Shown one piece after another: positions 1 to 11,278 of a DNA stretch of 64,000 nucleotides (within the stretch, counting starts at the first letter, position 1; each line of letters begins with the position of its first letter). This DNA is from Diaporthe sp. PMI_573 (taxonomy: Eukaryota; Ascomycota; Sordariomycetes; Diaporthales; Diaporthaceae), in assembly GCA_021399435.1 (NCBI GenBank), contig JAJTUP010000009.1, positions 930,001-994,000 on the forward strand. The letters are read 5' to 3'. The notes beneath the pieces were generated by a model, which saw only the letters and a program-made list of their open reading frames with translations, did no database searches and had not been told where the DNA came from. The position numbers and the translations under genes were made by a program.

Positions 1-1
1 C

Positions 2-412
2 GGCCGCAAGTTCAAAGCCATCGTCACGCACGACGGCAAGCTGAACCAGATCGGCTCCTACGGCACCGAGGAGCTGTGGTTCATCCAACAGGACCAGAAC
101 GGGACTATCTGGGACAACCGCGCCAACTACGAGCGGTGGGACCCGCTCTACTACGCCAACAATTTCAGCACGCCGCAATTCGTTGTCCACAACGACCTCG
201 ACTTCCGGCTGCCCGTCGCCGAGGGCATAATGCTCTTCAACATTTTGCAGAGCCTGGGCGTGCCCTCCCGGTTCCTGCATTTCCCTGACGAGGGCCACTG
301 GGTCCTGAACCGGGAGAACAGCCTGGTGTGGCATAAGGGCATCTTCAACTGGATCAGGTACTGGACTGGACAGGATGAAGAGTTGATTCAGGACATTGTT
401 ATTCATCAGTAG
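2..412 (+). CDS. Dipeptidyl-peptidase 5 (S9 family), C-terminal part
   Basis: This is the last 136 codons of a gene whose start lies left of the window; the frame is open from base 2. The residues match the C-terminal lobe of the alpha/beta-hydrolase domain of secreted fungal dipeptidyl-peptidase V (prolyl oligopeptidase family S9). [13 protein letters not shown] carries the expected catalytic Asp region, and FPDEGHWVL carries the catalytic His; the nucleophile Ser would be upstream and is not visible. Known family members are secreted serine peptidases that release dipeptides from peptides during extracellular protein digestion. The reading frame ends normally at TAG, with no sign of damage. 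The family assignment is firm; the DPP5 subtype rests on the motif spacing. Confidence 0.85.
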   Translation, partial: GRKFKAIVTHDGKLNQIGSYGTEELWFIQQDQNGTIWDNRANYERWDPLYYANNFSTPQFVVHNDLDFRLPVAEGIMLFNILQSLGVPSRFLHFPDEGHWVLNRENSLVWHKGIFNWIRYWTGQDEELIQDIVIHQ

Positions 413-2588
413 ACCGGGGGCCTAACCCCACAAGAGCAACTGCTTAGCATACCCCCATCGGCGTAATATCGTCCGGAAAATAACTGATTCGGGTCTGATA
501 ATTGAATGATAAAAGGAGGCCTGACGTCTTCCTACCCCAGCACGAAGCGGAGCTCCAGAATAGGGGTGGCTGCCTACCAAAATCGCGTATTCATCAATTT
601 TCACTGCGATGCCATGGAGCGGCATTATCATGAGCGTATTCTTCTGGAGGAAAACGTGATTCCAACGGATCTGACGACATATACCGTGCAATCATATACT
701 AGTGGTAATGTATGACGCTAAAGCGACAGCTCAGGGCGATGCTGGCCCCTTGAAAGAGAAGCTGTGAGAACTCACAGGTGCTGCCGGGGCAGTTTCCTGG
801 GTGGCCACCGTCACTTGGGTAATTTTGCTTAGAGATATGTCATTGCGCGCGTACATAGTATCCGCATCTTCATCAAATTGGGCCTGTATTTCGTGAATTT
901 GGGCCCTCGGCCCCAGTCCTTCGTATAATATTCTGGAGATAGTGGCGCCAGGGGATGAATTTCTAGCCGAAGTCTAAGGCTTGGCTGGCCAGGTTGCCAT
1001 AAAGAAAGAGCCTCACGGCGCCTCAGGGCTTGGGGTGGGTTGTTCATTAATTTTTATTGGCACTGAGATGTGCCACGGTGGGCCAAGACGACCAAGCTTC
1101 GCAATATCAGGACCTCGGTTCACCTCCCGAGACAGGGGTGCGATCAGCGGTACGCTACAGTCTTGACAGGTCCGGTGCCCAGGTGTGCTTGGTAGCCAAC
1201 AACTCGGCGTCCGTTGTGTTCCGATGGAATAAGAACCAACAGGCTCGTTGGCGGAAAGCCCGATGATCCATGGACCATGGCGCTTCGAAGCTTTACCGAG
1301 TAATCTATTGGCGACTTCGCGACGGCACCTGAAAGAAGTAGACTAAAGCGGCTCCTCGGAGCGAATATGGTTGTTCGTCCGCGCCCATTATTGTTCGGCG
1401 CGAGATGAAACTTGTGGGAATAAGAGTGGGCTTGCATTCCTAAAATGATGCGAGGTAGCACGCGCATCACGTTGTTCCTTGCAGGAACCGTGGGTCGGTG
1501 CAACGTTGGGGGCTATTTCGTGTACCTAAACGTGCTCGTCATGTTGAAACGAAGTTTGGTACTCGATGGGATGACGTGGAGCTGACAGCCCAGCGTCCCC
1601 GGTTCCCGGGCCCATTGCAACCCCCCCTTTACACAGCAGGCTAGAAAATCGTGCTATCTACAAAGTAAATACGCGTGAGGGATCCCTACCCAGCTCACCT
1701 GGCAATAAAGTGAAGGGGCCAGCCCCAGGCCCAACTTGGACAAGCTGTGGAGATGCCAAGACCGAATCGAGACATTGGATGATATTCAAGGGGTTTTGCG
1801 TCCACACACACTTTTCCTGATTCTTCGCCCAACAAGCGCTCCAGCCAAACGGATCTAGATGCAGAGCTCTCAGTCCAGACCTTTGAGCCGCCATCTCCAT
1901 ATCCCAAGCGGGTCACGATGAGAAGCGTAGGCGCTAGAACTGCCGACGGGCAGATGGGCTGTGGAGGACGCCTATTATTCTCCGTTGCTTCGCCATTATC
2001 AGATCGATCTCTGTTGCGTCATCTCGACTGAGCCGTCAATCGACTGAGATTTGTTGTCAACATGCAAAGGAAGATCGGTCCCGAGGTTGCAACACTACCA
2101 CAATCTCGTTCGGCCGGCGGCAGGGTCGACCCGATTTGTCTCCCTATTGCTAGACTACGTCGTGGTCGGAGATTGATGGGGTCTTCATCGAGGCGGCTGC
2201 AGGTACGGAGTACAAGTCAGGGGATCCCAGGGGTTCTGGCCTCGCGGCCGCCTTTGCGAGCTCTTGGCGGACAGGATCGCATGCAGCTCCTCGAAACATG
2301 GTGGAGTTTGTTTGTCTACGCCAAGATCTAGACGAGGAAACCAACAACGGAGAATCTTTCCAATTGTCGATCCCACCGCCAGGATCTTTGTCAGGCCTGG
2401 CTTGCATGGTCAGGGCCGGCCACCAACACGGGATTCCGTCAATCAGCATGACCCGTTTTTTTCGTTTCCTCGCCGGTGCAAACGAGCAAGGAGATGGGGT
2501 GATCTGGATGAGATCCGGATCAACTCCATTCAGGGGTACTGATGGCGCGGTGCGTAGTACACGGGCAGGATGGAACACGTCTTGTTGA
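413..2588. other. Gene-free stretch before the pectate lyase
   Basis: Reading frames here are short, overlap on both strands and resemble no family I know. The left part would hold the 3' untranslated region of the peptidase gene, and the last few hundred bases are the upstream region of the pectate lyase gene. A short palindromic CCATGG pair lies near 1269-1281. I see nothing else I can support. Confidence 0.5.
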
Positions 2589-2596
2589 TATATAAG
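2589..2596 (+). promoter_or_regulatory. TATA box of the pectate lyase gene
   Basis: TATATAAG lies 163 bases upstream of the ATG and is followed by a pyrimidine-rich leader, typical of strongly inducible fungal extracellular-enzyme genes. The function is inferred from motif and position only. Confidence 0.55.
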
Positions 2597-2758
2597 AAGC
2601 CCTTGGCTCAGCTCTGGGATGGTGGTCGATCTTTGTTCTTCAGACTCTCATCGCATACTCCAGAAGTCCCTACACACACATTCTTTTTCCCCCTTCAGCA
2701 ATTGATTGCTTTTTCAACTGTAGGCTCTGGAAGCTTCACTCTTTTACACACTCTCAAA

Positions 2759-3742
2759 ATGAAGTTCACTCTTGTCTCCAGCCTCATGGCCGCGGCCGCC
2801 TCGGCCGCCCCCTTCAGCATTGTCCAGCCTCGCGCCGGCAACTCCACCTCCGTCTCCGGATCCATGACCGAGGCCTGCAACATCGGTTACGCCACGCAGA
2901 ACGGCGGTACCACCGGTGGTGCCGATGGTGAGCAGACCACCGTCACCTCTCTGGAGGAGCTCAAGGCCGCTGCTGAGGCCGAGGGCCCCGCCGTCATCGT
3001 CATCGACGGTGTCATTACTGGCTCCGACAAGGTCGACGTCACCTCTGACAAGACCGTCATTGGAGCGGCTGGTTCCTCCCTGGAGGGTGTCGGCCTTCGC
3101 GTCAAGAAGGCGTCCAACGTCATCATCCGCAACGTCAAGATAAGCAAGGTCCTCGCTGATGCCGGCGACGCCCTCACCGTCCAGGCCTCCAGCAACGTCT
3201 GGCTCGACCACCTTGACCTGTCTTCCGACATGGACCACGACAAGGACTACTACGACGGTCTTCTCGACGTCACCCACGGCTCTGACTACATCACCATCAG
3301 CAACAGCTACCTGCACGACCACTGGAAGGCCTCTCTCGTCGGCCACAGCGACTCCAACGCCGATGAGGACACCGGCCACCTGATCGTCACCTACGCCAAC
3401 AACTACTTCTCCAACATCAACTCTCGTGGCCCCTCTTTCCGCTTCGGTACCGGCCACATCTACAACCACTACGCTGAGAACTCCTCCACTGGTGTCAACA
3501 CCCGTATCGGCGCCCAGCTACTAATCGAGTCCGCTGTCTTCTCTGGCATTGAGAAGGCTATCGAGTCCGCTGACTCCAAGACTGTTGGCTACGCCGTTGT
3601 CAACGACGTCGACCTCGGCGAGGGCAGCAACACCGTCGAGGCCGGCACTCTGAAGTCCGTCCCCTACGAGTACGAGCTGCTCGGCTCCGAGAACGTCAAG
3701 GCCTCGGTCACCTCCACCGCTGGTCAGACCCTCAGCTTCTAA
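2759..3742 (+). CDS. Secreted pectate lyase (polysaccharide lyase family 1)
   Basis: An uninterrupted 327-residue protein. Residues 1 to about 18 form a signal peptide (hydrophobic stretch ending in ASAAP), followed by a PR site that could be cut by a Kex2-type protease. The rest is a parallel beta-helix pectate lyase: WLDHLDLSSD (the conserved Asp cluster that binds calcium), a YYDGLLD segment with further acidic ligands, and NINSRGPSFRFG with the Arg used for proton abstraction. The enzyme cleaves de-esterified homogalacturonan by calcium-dependent beta-elimination outside the cell. The length is normal for fungal PL1. The ATG at 2759 was chosen because it begins the signal peptide; the frame is open further upstream, but that part crosses the TATA box and leader. 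Codon use is strongly C-ending, as in highly expressed fungal genes. It is convergent with the alcohol dehydrogenase. Confidence 0.95.
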   Translation: MKFTLVSSLMAAAASAAPFSIVQPRAGNSTSVSGSMTEACNIGYATQNGGTTGGADGEQTTVTSLEELKAAAEAEGPAVIVIDGVITGSDKVDVTSDKTVIGAAGSSLEGVGLRVKKASNVIIRNVKISKVLADAGDALTVQASSNVWLDHLDLSSDMDHDKDYYDGLLDVTHGSDYITISNSYLHDHWKASLVGHSDSNADEDTGHLIVTYANNYFSNINSRGPSFRFGTGHIYNHYAENSSTGVNTRIGAQLLIESAVFSGIEKAIESADSKTVGYAVVNDVDLGEGSNTVEAGTLKSVPYEYELLGSENVKASVTSTAGQTLSF

Positions 3743-4414
3743 GCTATCTGGCTTGGAACACGAACCCAATATCGGCAGCCTTGAAGGCTACGCTGTTCTG
3801 ATTTGTTTGAGCTCCGCCACTTGGCTGACGCGCCTCGGCAAACAGGACTATTCAACCTTGTACATATTATAAGGAGCTAGTCTCGAGAGATTCTGGCATG
3901 AAGAAAGGCACCGAGAGGATATTTTGTATATACAATACTTTTATGTAACTTCATTGGCAAATAATAGTGTCACATTACCAAAGCTGCTGCACAGTCTGAT
4001 TATCGTCGTGATGCCTTGTGAACAAATAAAGGGGTTGCAATGCGACTATGATTATAGATCGTAGAAAGCTCCATGCTAGTAAATAAGAAGAGATCAGGGC
4101 AGTCTTCCTTCAAAATATGGCAGACACCAATGCTGTCACGCAAGCTGCTCATGAGATAGCTCCCGAATATCTGCTCCCCGAGAGTCTTTTGCGCTCCAGG
4201 GAACTGCATACTAGGGAGGAACAAGTTGCAGGTGCACTCATCCATGGATACCACACTATGTAATTTGTCCATGAATAAACACATCCCATACATCAGTACT
4301 GAATACGAGTGACCAAGTTGATTTATCAGCTGGTGGTACTGGAACCTATCAGCGAATTATTTCGTAGATGTGTAAGTCGCAAAACGGTAGAAGAATCGGG
4401 CTGCTCACCCAGTC
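3743..4414. other. Intergenic gap between convergent genes
   Basis: This gap holds the 3' untranslated regions of the pectate lyase and, on the other strand, of the alcohol dehydrogenase. An AATAAA on the plus strand at 4025-4030 and AT-rich sequence near 3920-3970 are possible polyadenylation elements. No gene is visible. Confidence 0.5.
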
Positions 4415-5679
4415 TTAGTCAAACTTGATAATTGGTTTGACAACTTTACCGTCGTGCATGTCCTTCAGAGCTTGGTCAAAGTCCTTGATGGAGTACACCT
4501 TGCAGATCTTGTCGATGGGGAACCTGCCTCTTCGATGAAGCTCAATGAGCTCAGGGATGAACTGAATATGGTCAATTAAAGTCGAAGTATATCTCACGAC
4601 AGATGTACATACCTCAGCCGGAGTCACTTCTCCTTCGATCACAGACCTGTAGCTCTTGTGTGCCATGAAGAACGATTGCGTTTCGATGTCGATCTTCACT
4701 CCTGGGGGAGGTACACCAACTGAAATAGCCTGGCCGCCGTGCCCCAGGCAGTCAACTGCAGCTTGAAGGGCAGAGGGAGCTCCACTGCAGTCGATGGCTA
4801 CATCAACACCGCCTTGTGTGAGCTCTCTCAGCCGCTCAGCCAGGTTACCGCCCTCCTTGGCGGAGTTGACCACGTCCGTTGCACCCAGCTCCTTCACCAG
4901 CTCCAGCCTGCTGTCCACGATGTCGACACCTATAACTTGCTTAACCTCCAGATGGACAGCCGCCAAAAGAGCCGCGATACCAACGCTCCCCAGGCCGAAA
5001 ACAACAACGCGCGAGCTCTTCGTAGGCTTGGCCGCTTTCAGCACCGTCCCCGCCCCAGTCTGAAAACCGCACCCAAGCGGCGCATAGAGTGGCAGGAGAT
5101 CCGGGACGGGACACTTGACCACGCTGTAGTCCTGGACGACGGAGAGCTTCGCGAATGAGGACTGCCCGAAAAACTGGCTTCTGACGGTCGTTTTCCCATC
5201 GGCCAGCCGCGCCGGCGTGGTCTTATCGCCAACCCGCACGGCATTGAAATTGACCTCGGTATGTGTCCTACAGAATGTCGGGCGGTCTTCGAGGCAGGGC
5301 CCGCAGCTCTGACAGATTGTGTACGACAGGAGGACCTGGTCGCCTACGCGGAGGGACTTGTCCCTGACGTCTGAACCAATGGCCTTGATGATTCCTGCGC
5401 CTTCGTGCCCCAAGACCACTGGGTATTCTGTCAGGTGCTGCAGTAGTCCTTGTTGGACGACAATGTCCTGTGTTTGGCCAATCAGTAACAAGGACGGTAG
5501 ACTTCTCCCCACTTCACTTGCAGAAGAGGAGGACTTGCCGTATGACAGATTCCAGAGTATTTCATCTCAACGAGTACTTCATTTCCGCGCACCTCGTCAA
5601 GACTAATAGGCGTGAGCTTGAAGGGTGCTTTTGGCTCCGTCACGACGAAAGCCTCAGTCTCGATATTTGTGAGTGACAT
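4415..5679 (-). CDS. Zinc-dependent alcohol dehydrogenase (MDR family, aryl-alcohol type)
   Basis: Exons 5679-5539, 5467-4613 and 4561-4415 encode 380 residues. Catalytic-zinc ligands are Cys45 (in GICHT), His68-Glu69 (in GHEGAG) and a Cys in the later LGCGFQTG motif. The structural zinc is held by Cys99, 102, 105 and 113. GLGSVG is the Rossmann dinucleotide-binding loop, and an Asp after the second strand (VDIVD) favours NAD. Known relatives oxidise benzyl or other aromatic alcohols reversibly in the cytosol; the substrate here is unknown. Intron 1 (5468-5538, 71 nt) begins with GC rather than GT: ACG/GCAAGT to CACAG. It is needed to join CHT to DIVVQQG. Intron 2 (4562-4612, 51 nt) is a multiple of three with no stop, so retention would add 17 residues. 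Confidence 0.9.
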
Positions 5680-6541
5680 AATGCTATATTATAGGTAATA
5701 ATTCAGTGTTTTCTCTGCTCTTCAACTTGTCAGCGAATTCAAGATCGAGTAACCGATTCACAAAATGCTCTTGGGAATCTCCGCCGCTTTTAAACGCACT
5801 TTGAAACTTGGGGTCTAAATGCTTCGGATAGTGCGCCGGGTCAGTGATCATCGTGATGCGGGGTTGGATTGGCATGGCATGGCATACGGTTTGCAACCCC
5901 ATCCGTGTGTAACACTCCCCCCGGGCAATAACTAGTTACAGAGCTCGCAGTCCCATTATAACGGGCCGGGTTGCGGGTAATCGTTGGAGACACGATCCGA
6001 CGACTGAGCCAGATTTTCGGCAGTTGCACCTACTCCGTATCTTGTGCGGCCAGCACGCGTAGATATTGAATATGGCTGAAGTGATCGACCTCCATTCGCA
6101 TTCGGAGTTAGGGTCCGAAAATGAGTGGACAGCCAAGTTTCATCCCCTGGATCCGCATGAAGAATTATATCTCAGTGCCTCAGTCAGCCCCAAAATTACG
6201 TTCGGGAAAGACTCATCCGTAGAGCCAGGAGCCAACGGTCAAGGTCTTCTTCAATTGAGTGCTACTCTGTATGAATTACTATTGGAAGTTGTGACTACAC
6301 TCACCTGAGTTCTCCGAGTCGACAACAATTGCGCAGACAGTGGAGCAATTATAACTTTGGAATCCACAGCAGGATTGCCAAGTATGCACACAGGTTGCTT
6401 TATAAGTATGGGTCAAAGTTGATGGCTAAAATTGAGCCTCGAGATCAGGATCCAGGATGAGAGGGGGGGGAGAACAGAAATTTCGGTTGGCAGCACCATC
6501 TTGGTGAAAATCCCCCCAGATGATGAAGCTCACTCCAGATG
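5680..6541. other. Intergenic gap, no gene seen
   Basis: This is the upstream region of the alcohol dehydrogenase and the downstream region of the metallopeptidase-like gene. Short frames (for example 6066-6308 on the plus strand) show no recognisable domain. A G9 run lies near 6464-6474. Confidence 0.45.
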
Positions 6542-7851
6542 TCATCGACTTCTCCTACCCGTGATGTCCAAATAGCCTCTAATGTCTCCTCGCGCAGCTC
6601 GATTGATCCGATTGCCTGCATACGGCAGATAGAGTGTCCACTTTTCCGTCCAAGTGCTCACGCCTCCCCGCTCTTCCTCGTCGAGCTCATCATCATCAAA
6701 GTCGTTCTTGGCATCCTCCCACGCCCCAGGGATTACATCCCACGCTCTGTCCACCGTGAAGCCTCCGGAGCTCCTCCCCTGAGGTAATGTGTCGGCGAGG
6801 GCTGCCCAGAGGCCGAGTAGCGCGATGGACTCGGCGTTGCGGTGTGCATCCCCCTTCTTGCAGCTCATGACGGCCTCCCAGCTCGAGGTTTCAGAAGTCC
6901 CGTTAGGAAACTGGAGTGGGATGTCATCGAGGTAGTATGGGGGGCAGTGCATGACTTCGTGGAGTATCCTAGAGTGCCCCAAGTCAGCGGAAATTACACA
7001 TAATTCTCGAAAGACCTCCATTGTTTGCTGATGAGTTGATGGGTATGATAGCAACATCCTATGAATACAGCCGCTGTCGGAGTTGTGATTGGATGGGAGC
7101 ACTTGAGGCCTTGAAGGCCGCAAGAGTTTTGTACATACAATCTTGTCATAGAGCCTGAAATGATATCGTTAATTGTGACATTATTGAATCTCGCTCCTCG
7201 CGACCCAAGCACCTGATCCCAATCATGAAAACCATTCCAAGCGTTATTGCTGATATCAATCACATATCTCCTCGGGTTCTCGCGTCGCGTGTGCTGTCGT
7301 GCGTTGGGGTGAAAATGCGGGAATTGCCCTGACCCAGGAATACCATCTGATCCAACCGCTTGTCCATAGTCCAGCGCAGCCACATCACCCATGTACCACA
7401 CATGGTTGATGGGATCGTAGCGTCTTTCCTGCTGGCTCACGGGATCAGGGCCTCCATCCAGCCACCTCCTGCGGTTGTCGGAGAAAAACCTCAGGGTAGC
7501 TTCCTCCCTGTTGTAGGTCCTCCGCCAATTATTTCCAAAATCAAAAAGCACGTTGACAACATGATCGAAGGTCGTTACCCAGTCCCGATCATTTTGGTAG
7601 CCGAAGCGGTTCTGCCACCTATGTGGGCGCGGTAAGGGGGTCCGATCGTTTTTGCGGGCCTTGAAGATCACGTTGAAGACACGAGCAAAATCGGTATCGT
7701 TGTTGTCTCGCAGCCTCTCTTCTGCGCGCCTGGCCCAACGCTGAGCGGCCTGGACGAAGAAGTCGAAGGACCTATTACCTCGTGTAGCGTTTCGGGCATT
7801 TGTATCACAAGTGCCGTCGACAAAGTAATAACGTTGTCTTTCATTCGACAT
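6542..7851 (-). CDS. Zincin-like metallopeptidase domain protein
   Basis: Exons 7851-7139 and 6968-6542 encode 379 residues. The intron (6969-7138, 170 nt, GTATGT to TCTAG) was placed because it joins two open frames directly before the HExxH motif. HEVMH at residues 241-245 is the zinc-binding helix with the catalytic Glu. About 35 residues later, NAES (282-285) within RNAESIALLGLWAAL corresponds to the NADSYA-type segment of fungal M35 / lysine-specific metallo-endopeptidase-like proteins, with Glu in place of the usual Asp. This suggests a zinc endopeptidase of that superfamily. No signal peptide is seen, whereas relatives are usually secreted. Residues start MSNERQRYYFVDGTC, so an unrecognised 5' exon could encode a leader. 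The frame continues upstream of 7851 without an ATG. Function is inferred from motifs only. Confidence 0.6.
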
Positions 7852-9687
7852 GATGGGGGCCAATACTTGAATTTGATCAGAAGGATGAGACGAAGTGTTT
7901 GTCGTGGAAAGGAAACGATTCCGAGTTGTCGACAAAGTTCAATTAAATGTCTTGTGAGGGTGAGATAAATGCGTTGAAGCCAATGTATAGCATCTGGCGT
8001 AAACGCATCTGGTAAAGCTATCATCCATTCCATCGACCGGATAGCTGACAGGAAAAGCGTTGGGGCATAGTTCGAAGATCACTCAAAGACACCTGACAAC
8101 TCATACCAAAGGAGATGGAACGTTGGGAAAAGGAGAGGTTCTCAAGGATTCAATTACCGAGACCGGGAGCAGGGTAGAAATTAGTCAGACTTAGTTCAGT
8201 TTTTGCGCTTGACTAAGACTACAAACTAAATCCCACCAAAATTGTGACTAAATCAGTTACAGTTCTAAAAGCATTGTGTCCGTTAGTTACAGGAGGCACC
8301 TTCAGGCTTTGCTTTTGCACCGTCTGAAGGCATGCGAATTATTGACCCTAGTGAAATACACGGATATCTTGAACGCTGTTGCAAGCTCCACTCCTTCCCA
8401 AGCTCTGCATCGTCTCAACAATTTCATGCAAACGGCCACGGAAACGGTATCCAAATCGTTGCCATAAGTATCTTTCCCAGGCTGAAGATCAATCTCGATA
8501 AAATTCACAAAATATCTAAAGTCAGCCCTAGCCAAGACTTGATCGTCACAGTCAATCTCATCATTTCTATTTCCAACGTGCAAAGCGAGATCAATGATGA
8601 GTTTGCAGATCAATTCCGCCTACTGCGTCTGGATTATCAGGGGCTGTGCAAACTTGGTTGACGTCTTCATCATCTCTCACGCATGTCTGTAGGGCAGGCC
8701 AACACTGATCCGGCATTTACCCTAATGACACACCAATGGAAGTAAGATCCTTGGAAGTTGCCCGCAGGAGTTCCCCACCATGCGGGCCTGTTTTAGGAGG
8801 CCAACACATCGAAGCTGCACGTAGCGAGAATCGATAATTGCTTTTTCCATCCATGGAACTGTCAGTCAAAGTTTCATTCATCACTTGATATCAGAAAATT
8901 TTGCTGTGACGAGGATCTGTGCCTTAGCCAAGCCCGAGAGAAACAAGATTGAAGTGTCGACGGCATCATCTGATTTCGTGGAGCCATCTGGAGACGATTC
9001 GTCACTGACCGGTGAATAAAGCCGAGGGGCTCAATTTCAGAGCGGTCCAGAAGTAGAAGCATCTGGTAGAAGACTCAGCTGTATTGTGCATTCTGAAATG
9101 GTATGACAGCAAGATTGGCTTTCTACCTTGGGACCTCCCTTCTTCATACCCTCTTGATGGGACTGAAAACTTATTGCCTTCAACGTTATCAGTTCTATGT
9201 TGTTTCCACGATAATGCACATGTCTTGGGATATCTGTTGGATAAACATTTACATTGTCAAACGAGTTGGACTTCTGAGTCTTTCTCACTTCGATGAGACT
9301 TGAAGTTCTCTTCATTTGACGGTGTTGTGTTGGTATATCACAGCAAGAACGTAGTCCTCTCGGCCGGCCCCATAAAAGGTGTCACGGGAGGACTTTGGTC
9401 TTGTAGGGAGAACTAGGAGTATTATTCGAAGACGTGTGTTGATTACAAGATCCCATTGCATCACTGGAGTATCCAATGAGAACATAAGTGGGTTTTAAAG
9501 TTTGCTGAAATCTTATCGCCCATATCTTCGTATTCCGGGCTCTTTTCAACAGTGATGCAGACGGGGGCAAACACACCACAGCATACAGAAGTGGAATTAC
9601 TATCGGTGAAAAATCTTTGTCTACGCAGGATTTAAGCAAGTAGTAAAAAGCGGCGACTCCTCGGGGTCGATGAAGACCTCACGATCT
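7852..9687. other. AT-richer gap, no supported gene
   Basis: Frames up to about 110 codons lie on both strands near 8300-8660 and 9040-9310, but none has a recognisable domain, signal peptide or paired splice sites. A missing 5' exon of the metallopeptidase gene may lie between 7860 and 8040. Confidence 0.4.
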
Positions 9688-10227
9688 TCAAGGGATGCGC
9701 TGGCCAAGATCGGCATAACGAGCAGCACGGTTAGAAAGGAGGTGATCATAAGTCCGAGCTTGAAATCTCCTGAAAGATAAGAGAAGAGGATCAACGAGAC
9801 AGTGATGAAAAGACCCGCCTCGAGAAAACAGAGAAGCCTATACCTGCGTTCGTTACGCCTCGGTGCACTGACATCAGTCCGCTCCTTTGATGCTCGTCGC
9901 CTCTTGTTTCCGTCAGTGCTCACACGAAAGTAGAGCATCTCATGTCCTCCTCTAACCATGACGCGGATCTTATCGACGCAGAAAACGGTCCGCCCAATGG
10001 CCAGTTCGCACCTACGGTACGGTTGCGGTGGCTTCGTGGCGCTTTCGACTTTGATTGCTGCATCGTGGATGCAGCTTTTTTTTTTCCAAATCAAAGTGGC
10101 AGCTGTACGATCTGGATCCTGGAATCGTGTCAATCCAGAAGAGGATGATAAGTCTATCTTCAGCTGACCCAATAGACTGGGTGCCGTACCCCAATGGCCG
10201 CTTTTTTATTTCAATCTCAAACGCCAT
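9688..10227 (-). pseudogene. Possible small gene broken at an A10 tract
   Basis: Two minus-strand frames fit together if the reading frame shifts inside a run of ten A (plus-strand T tract at about 10076-10085). The first runs from an ATG at 10227 and reads into Lys codons at the tract. The second continues from the tract through a basic segment (NKRRRASKERTD). A typical fungal intron at 9770-9843 (74 nt, CAG/GTATAG to CTTTCAG) then leads to a short tail ending at 9688. Without that splice the frame continues into two hydrophobic stretches ending at 9621. I recognise no domain. It may be a pseudogene, a sequencing error in the homopolymer, or chance. Confidence 0.3.
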
Positions 10228-11278
10228 TTTGCGGCCGATCGCCCATGATACCGGGATCGCCCGGTTGTAAAGGGGGGCTATGTCTCCAAGCGCTGCGGCC
10301 TATTTCAGAATGAACGGCTCCGAAGTGCAGCCCATTAGGCAGGTGGGCAAGATATATGCCACCGCCACCGTGGACGCGATCATCCTTAATTGCTTCTGTC
10401 TCCATCACATGTTTCTTAATAGTGACACTCGTGCGTGGCCCGAGCGAGCACCGAAACAGTTGTGATGGCTTGGACCTCAGGTAGTGGTTGTCACTGACAA
10501 GGACGCATTCGATTCCTTGTATGTTGGAAATGTCCCCCCGAAAACACAACCATGTGAGAGGCTACCAACTAGGTACTTAAGTAGGTACTGTAGCAGACTC
10601 CATTCTTCACTTAACCGCCTGGAGAACCAGTATGAGATTCGTGGCGGATGCACCCGGCACTCTGGCAGATGTTCCAGAACCACCAGCTCCCTGAATTGGT
10701 GGGACCGAATCCGTAGCACGCTATGTGTTGTCTTAAATTTGGGCATCAATAAGTCGTCCAGTCAAACCAGACGAGCTTTTGTAGGATGTACGTGGCCAAA
10801 GTATTGTACTTTCATGCTCTCAATGATGCTATCTGGAGTCTGAAATTTAATACATCAGGTGATATAGGACGTGAGCTAGACGTGCCAATTTACTTTGACC
10901 CTGGTCCATCGATATCATGTCTCGAATACCCCCTGAGCCTGCGACTTTATAAACAAATCAAGTCTGTCGGTCCACGCAATGGCCTGGACCCCTTTGATCT
11001 ACGATAATGGTGAAGACATGATATGGCGTGTTGGCTTGTCTCATTTAGTAGGCTGGTCCCTGAAGGAATCCAGGCGGAGCTTCGGGACCGAAGCCGGCAA
11101 TTTCGCAACCAGGCTCGACGAACCGGGAACCAACTGACTGATCTCATTCAATCCCACCTCGTCAACTTGGAACAAAGATTGCGACACGGAGAAATGATGG
11201 CGATGAACATACAAGAACTACACTCCAACCCGAAAATTGCGTCTTAAATCCATACCTCTCCACAGTGCAGTCTACACC
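10228..11278. other. Upstream region of the GCR1-domain gene
   Basis: No coding frame here is convincing. A cluster of TAGGTAC-like elements sits at 10567-10588 (see findings). Confidence 0.45.

Noticed and set aside
2744..3469. A 241-codon minus-strand frame opposite the pectate lyase
   Set aside because: It is the mirror of C-ending codon bias in a highly expressed gene; its Val/Gly/Asp-rich composition has no domain.
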